Assembly (NCBI GenBank): GCA_022706865.1
Contig: JAKJBT010000101.1
Coordinates: forward strand, 1 to 5,423
Reading direction: 5' to 3'
DNA length: 5,423 bases
DNA from: Bacillota bacterium
Lineage (GTDB): Bacteria > Bacillota_A > Clostridia > Lutisporales > Lutisporaceae
Numbering within the stretch: position 1 is the first letter of the stretch; every line of letters begins with the position of its first letter. The notes beneath the pieces were generated by a model. That model was given only the letters and a program-made list of their open reading frames with translations, had not been told where the DNA came from and did no database searches. A program made the position numbers and the translations under genes. Positions 1 through 5,189 of this stretch are shown here, one piece after another.

Positions 1-386
1 GCCTTTTTATCTCCTATCCCCTCCACCTCCGTCAGGCGGTCGGGATTGTACTGCATGATATCAAGAGTATCAAGGCCGAACTTCTCAACCAGCTTCTTGG
101 CCGTATGGGGGCCTATGCCCGGTATCAGGCCGGAGGACAGATACTTTTCTATTCCGTTAATTGTTGCCGGAGTAACAGTAGTGTAGGTCTCCACCTTGAA
201 CTGGCTGCCGTAACTGGGATGCTGCACCCATGAACCGTATGCCTTTATGGTTTCACCAATATTCAGGAAGGAAAAATATCCTATCAGCGTATGCAGTTCA
301 TTATTACACTCCAAATCCAGCACTGTATATCCGTTATATTCATTTCTGAATATGATTTCGCATATGGTTCCTTGAACTTCATCCAT
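1..386 (-). CDS. recD2: RecD2-type ATP-dependent DNA helicase, N-terminal part (cut by window edge)
   Basis: Translating the minus strand from 386 gives 128 codons beginning MDEVQGTICEIIF and open to the window edge. The order matches the N-terminus of RecD2 (RecD/TraA family SF1 helicase): an N-terminal OB-like domain (about residues 1-75, with NEYNGYTVLDLE and a GSWVQHPSYGSQFKVE stretch), then tandem helix-hairpin-helix motifs (GLIPGIGPHTAKKLVEKFG near 90-108 and LTEVEGIGDKK near 118-128). Walker motifs lie beyond the window. RecD2 enzymes are 5'-3' DNA helicases acting in repair without RecBC; that role is family knowledge. The start at 386 is chosen because GGAGG (complement of 395-399) lies 8 bases upstream. 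An ATG at 391 is out of frame. The leader carries two palindromic repeats directly upstream of the ribosome binding site. The gene is divergent from the membrane protein gene at 732. Confidence 0.93.
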   Translation of the reverse strand, partial: MDEVQGTICEIIFRNEYNGYTVLDLECNNELHTLIGYFSFLNIGETIKAYGSWVQHPSYGSQFKVETYTTVTPATINGIEKYLSSGLIPGIGPHTAKKLVEKFGLDTLDIMQYNPDRLTEVEGIGDKK

Positions 387-402
387 TGCATGCACCTCCG
401 CG

Positions 403-429
403 GAGACACGGGGACGTTTCTCCTGTCTC
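403..429 (+). repeat. REP-like palindrome, copy R1
   Basis: A 27-base imperfect palindrome with arms GAGACA and TGTCTC around the core CGGGGACGTTTCTCC. The consensus elsewhere in the window has GGGACA/TGTCCC, so the second base pair is changed on both sides (G-C to A-T). It is followed by ATTTT. It lies 3 bases upstream of the GGAGG ribosome binding site of recD2, within the probable leader. Confidence 0.9.
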
Positions 430-434
430 ATTTT

Positions 435-461
435 GAGACACGGGGACGTTTCTCCTGTCTC
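435..461 (+). repeat. REP-like palindrome, copy R2 (tandem with R1)
   Basis: It is identical to R1, including the GAGACA/TGTCTC arms and the trailing ATTTT. Bases 403-434 and 435-466 are therefore an exact 32-base direct tandem repeat, which points to recent duplication or gene conversion of the unit. It lies in the probable recD2 leader. Confidence 0.9.
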
Positions 462-482
462 ATTTTGCCCCGTCATAACAGT

Positions 483-513
483 ATTATATCATAAAAACAA
501 GTGGGGGATTCAA
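483..513 (-). promoter_or_regulatory. Putative recD2 promoter (extended -10)
   Basis: On the minus strand TATAAT (complement of 483-488) is preceded by TG plus one base (489-491), an extended -10. A -35-like TTGAAT (508-513) is present with a 19-base spacer, longer than ideal, but an extended -10 tolerates a weak -35. The start would fall near 476, giving a leader of about 90 bases that contains both tandem palindromes (403-461). This is inferred from sequence only. Confidence 0.5.
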
Positions 514-673
514 CCGGCTGAGTATGGCGAGCTGCACAAGCGCTGTATCCGGCAGTACCGGAGGCCTCAGGAGCCTGGCAGGTTTAATCATTTTCCGAAG
601 CCTTCCACAAAAAGGATATAAATTTATTTGTAGCATACCATATTGAATAAAAATATTCCATAAAAACCTAATG
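514..673. other. Intergenic stretch without a recognisable gene
   Basis: The divergent gap between recD2 and the gene at 732 has a GC-rich half (about 514-600) and an AT-rich half (about 610-700). Short open frames cross it, but none has a ribosome binding site or a recognisable protein, and the one starting at 433 begins inside a palindrome. No RNA gene or further repeat copy is visible. Confidence 0.5.
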
Positions 674-710
674 TTGGTTTATTTTATTATTTCTTACAAT
701 ATTGTATAGT
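674..710 (+). promoter_or_regulatory. Possible promoter region for the membrane protein gene
   Basis: The AT-rich DNA upstream of 732 contains TTGGTT (674-679) and TACAAT (695-700), with a short 15-base spacer. TATAGT (705-710) is an alternative -10 without a good -35. A promoter must lie near here because the upstream gene is divergent, but the exact elements are uncertain. Confidence 0.25.
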
Positions 711-731
711 AATAATAAGGAGGATGATAAT

Positions 732-2009
732 ATGGTCACGTTTGCTTCCGGATTCTATGTTTTCGCCCGCGTCATGTCCTATCTGACAGCCCTGGCGGTG
801 GTTATTCTGATGGTTAGAGGAGTGGGAATGGATACTACATCTTCATCCGGAGACATCACTTATATCCACCCCGGAGGAGGATTTGCATTTTCGCTGCTTG
901 TAGCCGGCCTGGCTCTGGGCCCCATGCTAGCCTTTGACTATAAGCACAGTGAATTAATTTTTGCCTATGGGTTTTACATTATCTTACTGATAAAGGCTGT
1001 TTCGTATTTCTTCCTGCTGCGATTTGTACTCAGGTTTGCCTGGATCGGTGCCAAATTGCAATTCCTTCTGCCGGCGGCATGTTGTATACTGGGCGCCGCC
1101 TGGTGCGCCAGGAGCCTGGAGTTAATGGTCTGCCTGTTCAGGGACAGCCATAATCCACTTCTAAGGCTGCTTATTGTGATTGGAGGAATAGTTTATATTG
1201 TTTTGTATTTCTGCCTTGACATTGCCCTGCTGGTCTATATAGGTGAACGGCCGAAGCATAAAATTTCAAGCTCAGAGCTTGCATTCCTCAGAAAGAAGTT
1301 TGAGCAGGGCAATCCGAAAACCCGTCAGCAAGTCCTTGAAATATTGGGTGAATTTGAGGCGGAACCGGCATACCTGTTTCTGCTTCAGCAGGCGGAAAGC
1401 AATACGGACATGGAAATAAAACGCAAGGCCCTGGATATGCTCAAAAAAAAGAACCTGGACCCTGAGCTTTCGGCCAGGCTTCAGGAAATACAAATACAAC
1501 ATGAAAATGAGCCTTTGGACAGTTCTCCGGCAAAATTCTGTTCATACTGCGGGAATAGAATTACGGGAGATGAAACCTGCTGCACTCAGTGCAGCAAAGA
1601 AGCGCAGGAGGCACCTCCGGCAGAAACACATTATGCTCCTGTCAAAGAATTGTCTGCTCCGGCTGAAGGGAAGACGGGCTTACGAGGGTTAGCTAAGGCC
1701 TGGGTCATAATTTTATTTGTTTATTCTTCCTATAACTGGCTTATGCTCCTGATAAGCACGGCTTACTATCAGTGGACGGCCCCTATATTGCTGATTGCCG
1801 GCGGCATCGTTGCGGGCCTTGCACTGATACTCTGGAAACGGCCCTATGGTTTTTGGGTCATGATTGCAAGCGTCCTTCTACTGGTACTGTATAACGCAAT
1901 CAGATTCAGCACTTTTAACATCTACTTCCTTGTATGGCCGATGCTGGCCTTTCTGACCTGGCTGTTTACGCACAGGCAGATTGACTACCGGTTTACGCAT
2001 AAAAACTAG
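732..2009 (+). CDS. Unrecognised multi-pass membrane protein with HEAT-like segment and zinc ribbon
   Basis: A 425-residue protein. The start at 732 is preferred over the in-frame ATG at 702 because AGGAGG (718-723) lies 8 bases before it. Residues 1-172 hold about five hydrophobic segments (near 10-28, 50-68, 75-100, 108-135 and 145-170). Residues 178-255 are charged and helical and resemble one or two HEAT-type helix pairs (QQVLEILGEFEAEPAYLFLL). Residues 270-287 form a zinc ribbon with C270-x2-C273 and C284-x2-C287 (C283 is an extra cysteine). A Pro/Ala-rich linker (about 293-315) leads to three or four hydrophobic segments (322-345, 349-367, 373-390 and 396-412). There is no obvious signal peptide or catalytic motif. 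The soluble middle would most likely sit on the cytoplasmic side. I do not recognise a named family and assign no function. The gene stands alone, ending in a terminator shared with metK. Confidence 0.85.
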   Translation: MVTFASGFYVFARVMSYLTALAVVILMVRGVGMDTTSSSGDITYIHPGGGFAFSLLVAGLALGPMLAFDYKHSELIFAYGFYIILLIKAVSYFFLLRFVLRFAWIGAKLQFLLPAACCILGAAWCARSLELMVCLFRDSHNPLLRLLIVIGGIVYIVLYFCLDIALLVYIGERPKHKISSSELAFLRKKFEQGNPKTRQQVLEILGEFEAEPAYLFLLQQAESNTDMEIKRKALDMLKKKNLDPELSARLQEIQIQHENEPLDSSPAKFCSYCGNRITGDETCCTQCSKEAQEAPPAETHYAPVKELSAPAEGKTGLRGLAKAWVIILFVYSSYNWLMLLISTAYYQWTAPILLIAGGIVAGLALILWKRPYGFWVMIASVLLLVLYNAIRFSTFNIYFLVWPMLAFLTWLFTHRQIDYRFTHKN

Positions 2010-2038
2010 GCATTACAATTGATAATGCCTAGTTTTTT
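2001..2038. terminator. Bidirectional intrinsic terminator between convergent genes
   Basis: A perfect 12-bp stem (2004-2015 AACTAGGCATTA with 2023-2034) and a 7-base loop are flanked by T6 on the right (2033-2038) and A5 on the left (2001-2005), so it can end transcripts from both sides. The TAG stop of the membrane protein gene (2007-2009) lies inside the left stem, and the metK stop is at 2041-2043. Confidence 0.9.
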
Positions 2039-2040
2039 AT

Positions 2041-3231
2041 CTATATCCCTGCCAATCTCTTTATCTCTTCCACTTTGTCGGTCTTCTCCCAGGGCACATC
2101 TATATCTGTTCTTCCCATATGCCCGTATGCTGCCAGCTGCCTGTATATCGGCCTTCTGAGATCCAAATTCTTTATTATGGCCGCCGGCCTGAGATCAAAT
2201 ACCTTCATTATTATTTTTGCTATCTCATCGTCCGGCAGCTTGCCGGTTCCGAAGGTTTCCACCATTACCGACACCGGTTTTGCCATACCTATTGCATAAG
2301 CCACCTGTACCTCACATTTGGAAGCGAGGCCTGCAGCAACCACATTCTTTGCCACATACCTTGCGGCATAGGAAGCAGATCTGTCAACTTTGGTCGGGTC
2401 TTTTCCCGAGAAAGCTCCTCCGCCGTGCCTTGCATATCCTCCATAGGTATCAACAATGATTTTTCTCCCTGTAAGGCCGGAATCCCCCTGAGGCCCTCCT
2501 ATTACAAACCTTCCCGTAGGATTTATATAGAACTTTGTATCCTTGTCTAACATTCCCTCCGGGATAACGGGTTTTATAACATTGTCGATAATGTCTCTCT
2601 CAATAGTGTCATGGTCCACCTCCGGGCTATGCTGTGTGGAAACAACTATTGTATCTACCCTTACAGGCCTTCCGTCATCGTATTCCACAGTAACCTGGGT
2701 TTTTCCGTCAGGCCTCAGGTAGTCAAGGATGCCTTCCTTTCTGACCTGTGAAAGCCTCAAAGCAAGTTTGTGTGCAAGGGAAATAGGCATCGGCATCAGT
2801 TCAGGAGTTTCATCGCAGGCAAAACCGAACATCATGCCCTGGTCTCCCGCTCCGGTAGCAGCTATATCCTGCTCAGTCATCTCTCCCTTTTTTGCTTCAA
2901 GAGCCTTGTCAACGCCAAGAGCAATGTCTGAGGATTGCTCGTCTATTGAGGTGATAACCCCGCAGGTGTCGCAGTCAAAACCGTATTTTGCCCTTGTATA
3001 GCCTATATCCTCAATGGTCTTTCTGACTATTTTGGGAATATCAACATAACATTCGGTAGATATCTCCCCCATTACCAGCACAAGGCCTGTTGTGACCGAT
3101 ACCTCACAGGCCACTCTTCCCATGGAATCCTGTTCAAGTATCGCATCCAGCACTGCATCGGATATCTGATCGCATATTTTATCAGGATGCCCTTCGGTAA
3201 CAGATTCGGATGTAAACAATTTTTTTAACAT
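2041..3231 (-). CDS. metK: S-adenosylmethionine synthetase (methionine adenosyltransferase)
   Basis: A 396-residue cytosolic enzyme that makes S-adenosylmethionine from methionine and ATP, releasing phosphate and pyrophosphate. The family is unmistakable: the N-terminus [22 protein letters not shown] contains the ATP-binding H15, D17 and K18; signature 1 [12 protein letters not shown] is at 127-138; and signature 2 GGGAFSGKD is at 270-278. The DVPWEKTD end is typical, and the length fits the usual bacterial range. The frame stays open upstream to 3363, but that part translates the riboswitch leader. The start at 3231 has AAGGAGG (complement of 3238-3244) 6 bases before it. Control by a SAM-I riboswitch is visible upstream, so the gene should be repressed by its own product. 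The gene converges with the membrane protein gene at a shared terminator. Confidence 0.98.
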   Translation of the reverse strand: MLKKLFTSESVTEGHPDKICDQISDAVLDAILEQDSMGRVACEVSVTTGLVLVMGEISTECYVDIPKIVRKTIEDIGYTRAKYGFDCDTCGVITSIDEQSSDIALGVDKALEAKKGEMTEQDIAATGAGDQGMMFGFACDETPELMPMPISLAHKLALRLSQVRKEGILDYLRPDGKTQVTVEYDDGRPVRVDTIVVSTQHSPEVDHDTIERDIIDNVIKPVIPEGMLDKDTKFYINPTGRFVIGGPQGDSGLTGRKIIVDTYGGYARHGGGAFSGKDPTKVDRSASYAARYVAKNVVAAGLASKCEVQVAYAIGMAKPVSVMVETFGTGKLPDDEIAKIIMKVFDLRPAAIIKNLDLRRPIYRQLAAYGHMGRTDIDVPWEKTDKVEEIKRLAGI

Positions 3232-3268
3232 AATAAACCTCCTTAAGCATTCGTTCTTTAATAGGTAT

Positions 3269-3296
3269 AAAAAGAAAACTCCTTCTGACGAAGGAG
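3269..3296 (-). terminator. Riboswitch-controlled intrinsic terminator of the metK leader
   Basis: On the minus strand a 7-bp stem CTCCTTC/GAAGGAG with a GTCA loop (3279-3296) is followed by TTTTCTTTTT (3269-3278). The left arm (3290-3296) can instead pair with GAGGGAG (complement of 3315-3321), which overlaps the 3' side of the aptamer P1 helix. This gives an antiterminator with seven pairs including one G-U. SAM binding stabilises P1 and so frees the terminator. Confidence 0.93.
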
Positions 3297-3318
3297 CATG
3301 ACATTTATTATTTACTCC

Positions 3319-3421
3319 CTCATCTTTCAGGATTGATAATGACAATCCTGCAGGAATTGGCACCGTACATCTGCCGGTTGCCGGGTTTCATAGGGCCCTT
3401 CCCTCCACCTCTCTTGATGAG
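3319..3421 (-). promoter_or_regulatory. SAM-I (S-box) riboswitch aptamer upstream of metK
   Basis: The minus strand carries the S-box conserved blocks in order: CTCATCAAGAGAGGTGGAGG at the 5' side, CCTATGAAACCCGGCAACC, GGTGCCAATTCCTGCAG, and GAAAGATGAGG at the 3' side. P1 pairs CTCATC (3416-3421) with GATGAG (3319-3324). P3 is ACCG/CGGT, and P4 is an 8-bp CAGGATTG/CAATCCTG stem. These are the features of the SAM-I class that senses S-adenosylmethionine. Its place between promoter and terminator of metK gives transcriptional feedback on SAM synthesis. Confidence 0.97.
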
Positions 3422-3444
3422 TCTTCAGTTATAAAGTTAACAGC

Positions 3445-3476
3445 ATTATACTATCATAGCAAAATTCAACTGTCAA
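3445..3476 (-). promoter_or_regulatory. Sigma-A-type promoter of the metK riboswitch leader
   Basis: On the minus strand a perfect TTGACA (3471-3476) is followed 17 bases later by TAGTAT (3448-3453). A perfect TATAAT (3445-3450) lies 20 bases away. Either could serve as -10. The aptamer begins roughly 20 bases downstream, as expected. A remnant of palindrome R3 starts only 7 bases upstream of the -35. Confidence 0.75.
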
Positions 3477-3482
3477 TAGTAA

Positions 3483-3518
3483 GACACGGGGGGGACACGG
3501 GGACGTTTCTCTTGTCCC
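3483..3518 (+). repeat. REP-like palindrome, copy R3, with a duplicated left arm
   Basis: The full 27-base copy is 3492-3518 with arms GGGACA/TGTCCC. Its only difference from consensus is a C-to-T change at the unpaired position 21. An extra left half GACACGGGG (3483-3491) precedes the same string at 3494-3502, an 11-base period. The element occupies the gap between the stop of the radical SAM gene (3527) and the metK -35 box (3476). Confidence 0.88.
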
Positions 3519-3526
3519 GCCCTGGA

Positions 3527-4174
3527 CTAAAACATTGAAATCTGCTCATATAAATAGTTTTGCTGATATTCATTAATTATATCCGCCATTTTATACAAAA
3601 TACCAAGCCTGTCACACCGGGCCCTGAAAAATTTCCACAGCTCCTTTGCTCTGGGAGATATGCATTTATAGGAATTTCCGTATTGTTTGACATATTTTTG
3701 CCTGATGGACGGAAAATGTTCATCAATTTTGCTGTAGAACCATTCTCTCTGATTTTGCCGCAGGGTAACTCCGAAGGCAGGATATATGAATTTTGCCCCC
3801 TTCTCATATGCGAGATCTATAATATTGCTTATATTATCCTCATTATCCTCCAGAAACGGAAGTACCGGCATAAGCAGTATACCCGTGAAAATTCCGTTCA
3901 TCGAAAGATCCCTGACAGCCTCAAACCTCCTGGAAGCCGCGGGAGCATTAGGCTCAATCTTACTGCAAAGCGAATCATCAGCAGTTGTAACCGTATGCTT
4001 AACGAGCACCGGAGAATGCCTTTTAATAGAATTTAACAAATCTTCGCTGCGGCTGTCGCAATATATGCAGCCATGGCAGCAGCCCTTGTAGATATTCATG
4101 CTGTAATTATTACCAAACCACGGGTTGTTTTCCGTATAGCCGGAGATAATTGTTTTCGCAGGTATAAATTCCAT
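3527..4174 (-). CDS. SplB-like (COG1533-type) radical SAM protein, apparently with an internal deletion
   Basis: A 215-residue protein. The start at 4174 is favoured over 4210 because GAGAGGG lies 7 bases upstream. The cluster motif C32-x3-C36-x2-C39 within YKGCCHGCIYCDSRSE is that of a radical SAM enzyme holding a 4Fe-4S cluster and cleaving SAM. The N-terminal PAKTIISGYTENNPWFGNNYSMNIYKGC and the later KHTVTTADDSLCSKIEPNAP, GIFTGILLMPVLPFLEDNE and YPAFGVTLRQNQREW stretches resemble the SplB-like group. Relatives known to me are near 290 residues and have about 65-70 residues between the CDSRSE motif and the HSPVLVK strand, including a DPYNP-type motif. Here E44 is followed directly by DLLNSIKRHSP. 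The frame is intact, but the core barrel lacks at least two strands, so activity is doubtful. The substrate is unknown. It lies downstream of the RAYT and may share its transcript. Confidence 0.82.
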   Translation of the reverse strand: MEFIPAKTIISGYTENNPWFGNNYSMNIYKGCCHGCIYCDSRSEDLLNSIKRHSPVLVKHTVTTADDSLCSKIEPNAPAASRRFEAVRDLSMNGIFTGILLMPVLPFLEDNEDNISNIIDLAYEKGAKFIYPAFGVTLRQNQREWFYSKIDEHFPSIRQKYVKQYGNSYKCISPRAKELWKFFRARCDRLGILYKMADIINEYQQNYLYEQISMF

Positions 4175-4192
4175 ATTATAACCCTCTCTTTT

Positions 4193-4230
4193 GGTACATG
4201 GGTGGTACACGGGGACGTTTCTCCTGTCCT
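4193..4230 (+). repeat. REP-like palindrome, copy R4, with a duplicated left arm
   Basis: The copy is 4204-4230. The core CACGGGGACGTTTCTCCTGTCC is intact, but the outer arm has decayed (GGTACA instead of GGGACA, final T). It is followed by ATTTT as in R1 and R2. A partial left-arm copy GGTACATGGG (4193-4202) precedes GGTACACGGG (4204-4213), again with an 11-base period. Its right end overlaps the transposase stop codon (4229-4231). Confidence 0.85.
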
Positions 4231-4981
4231 ATTTTACAGCTTTCGCTATAATGTTTTTATTTACTCCAAATACGCGTTCTAACTGCCTGATGCTTGCTCC
4301 TGTACTATTATATATATCCTTAATCAGTCTATTTCGATCTCCTATTGATTTCCCGTACAAAAAAACAGAACCTATTTTTTTCTTAATTATATCTCCCAGT
4401 GCCTCATCTGTAAATTTTTCTTCCGGTTCAAAATCTACAAATATATCATCATTTTGTGTGTTTGTGAATTCCTCAAAATCATTCTGATCTTTGAAATATG
4501 CCATAATCATATCAGCATCAATATTTACGCCATTCCCTTGATATGCGGAAATATAATCATTATAGCTGCTCCACGGATAATCTTCAGGTTTTTTTACCAT
4601 ATTAGCTTTCAATGGATTCTGATGTATGTACCTCAGTACATGGACCAAATAGCCTTCAGATTCGACCGGTTCGCTTAAATACCTGTTTTGAAACAGATGC
4701 CCCACTCTTCCGTATCTATTATTGTGCCACGATGCATAGCCTACGGATACACGCTTGATGCTAACTCCTATTTCTTCACTTTCGAGTATCAGAAGATGTA
4801 TATGGTTATCCATCAAACAATATCCGTATAGGCCAAATTTTGCATTTTCTTTTGCTTTTAGAAGTTTTTTCATAAAAATCATCTTATCTTCGTCATGCAG
4901 AAAAATATCTCTCTTATCAATTCCCCTTAGCATGACATGATAAACACCTGTTGCGCTTCTTTTCCTGGCCTGTCTTGCCAT
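4229..4981 (-). CDS. REP-associated tyrosine transposase (RAYT), Y1/HUH family
   Basis: A 250-residue protein. The start at 4981 is chosen over the in-frame 5005 because GGGAGG lies about 7 bases upstream and MARQARKRS is a typical beginning. The HUH motif is H60-I-H62 in YCLMDNHIHLLI. GHLFQNRYLSEPVE (94-107) and LRYIHQNPLKANM (116-128) match the RAYT pattern. Y118 is the expected catalytic tyrosine, by analogy with the YIYINP segment of the E. coli enzyme. The family makes single-strand cuts at REP hairpins through a 5'-phosphotyrosine link. Residues about 145-250 are an extension ending in a helix-turn-helix-like segment (GASIRQLERVFGVNKNIIAKAVK), possibly for DNA binding. The gene is flanked by inverted palindromes, R4 downstream and R5-R7 upstream. 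It is more AT-rich than metK: 18 of 60 GC at 4321-4380 against 29 of 60 at 2401-2460. This suggests a separate history. Confidence 0.92.
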   Translation of the reverse strand: MARQARKRSATGVYHVMLRGIDKRDIFLHDEDKMIFMKKLLKAKENAKFGLYGYCLMDNHIHLLILESEEIGVSIKRVSVGYASWHNNRYGRVGHLFQNRYLSEPVESEGYLVHVLRYIHQNPLKANMVKKPEDYPWSSYNDYISAYQGNGVNIDADMIMAYFKDQNDFEEFTNTQNDDIFVDFEPEEKFTDEALGDIIKKKIGSVFLYGKSIGDRNRLIKDIYNSTGASIRQLERVFGVNKNIIAKAVK

Positions 4982-5008
4982 ATCAAACCCTCCCAAGTTC
5001 ATCATTCG

Positions 5009-5037
5009 GAAGACAGCTTAAACGTCCCCCTGCCTTC
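5009..5037 (-). repeat. Diverged REP-like hairpin R5 in the transposase leader
   Basis: It retains the core AAACGTCCCC (5020-5029) and matches the minus-orientation consensus at 18 of 27 positions by eye. It can form an 8-bp stem GAAGACAG/CTGCCTTC (5009-5016 with 5030-5037) with one G-U on the RNA strand. Most arm changes are paired, and the mismatch inside the canonical stem is repaired here. It starts at the predicted transcription start of the RAYT gene. Confidence 0.6.
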
Positions 5038-5044
5038 TTTCCTA

Positions 5045-5073
5045 ATTATACCAAACATATGTTCGTATTGCAA
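5045..5073 (-). promoter_or_regulatory. Promoter of the RAYT gene
   Basis: On the minus strand TTGCAA (5068-5073), a 17-base spacer and TATAAT (5045-5050) with an upstream TG (extended -10, TGGTATAAT) form a near-ideal promoter. Transcription would begin near 5038, so the leader of about 57 bases opens with hairpin R5 and then the GGGAGG ribosome binding site. Confidence 0.8.
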
Positions 5074-5099
5074 CCATTTTTTAGGAAATTGTCACCAAT

Positions 5100-5126
5100 G
5101 GGACAGGAGAAACGTCCCCGTGTCCC
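5100..5126 (-). repeat. REP-like palindrome, copy R6
   Basis: A full 27-base copy with consensus arms GGGACA/TGTCCC, in inverted orientation to R1-R4. On the minus strand it is followed by ATTGG, a partial match to the ATTTT that trails R1, R2 and R4. It lies between the tRNA terminator and the RAYT promoter. Confidence 0.9.
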
Positions 5127-5148
5127 GGGAGAAACGTCCCCGTGTCCC
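5127..5148 (-). repeat. REP-like palindrome, truncated copy R7 (head-to-tail with R6)
   Basis: A 22-base copy that abuts R6 without a spacer. It is identical to R6 except for loss of five bases in the arm next to R6 (GGGAGAAACG in place of GGGACAGGAGAAACG). Its outer end lies 2 bases from the T-tract of the tRNA terminator. Confidence 0.87.
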
Positions 5149-5150
5149 GC

Positions 5151-5177
5151 AAAAAAAGAAAAAAGCCCTTTCGGACT
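5151..5177 (-). terminator. Intrinsic terminator of the tRNA cluster
   Basis: On the minus strand, 12 bases after the tRNA-Tyr CCA end, AGTCC and GGGCT form a 5-bp stem (5164-5168 with 5173-5177, one G-T) with a GAAA loop. It is followed by TTTTTT-C-TTTTTTT (5151-5163). This ends the Glu-Thr-Tyr tRNA transcript. Confidence 0.85.
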
Positions 5178-5189
5178 ATTGTTTTAAAA

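Noticed and set aside
403..466. Tandem repeats as a CRISPR array
   Set aside because: There are only two units separated by the fixed string ATTTT, with no variable spacers and no cas genes.
291..494. 67-codon plus-strand frame
   Set aside because: It lies antisense to the well-supported start of recD2 and crosses the palindromes.
433..621. 62-codon plus-strand frame
   Set aside because: It begins inside palindrome R1/R2, has no ribosome binding site and encodes nothing recognisable.
702..731. Upstream start for the membrane protein
   Set aside because: The ATG at 702 has no ribosome binding site and lies in the probable promoter, whereas 732 has AGGAGG at the right distance.
2075..3001. 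Plus-strand frames opposite metK
   Set aside because: They are antisense shadows of a conserved gene, without ribosome binding sites or recognisable products.
3232..3363. Longer N-terminus for metK (start at 3363)
   Set aside because: The extra 44 codons translate the riboswitch and terminator. The conserved [17 protein letters not shown] start at 3231 has a strong AAGGAGG site.
4175..4180. TATAAT just before the radical SAM start
   Set aside because: It lies between the ribosome binding site and the ATG, and there is no -35 at a proper distance, so it cannot drive this gene.
4193..5148. A complete IS200/IS605 insertion sequence
   Set aside because: The protein has RAYT rather than classical IS200 TnpA features, there is no accessory tnpB, and the palindromes are dispersed across the region rather than confined to two element ends.
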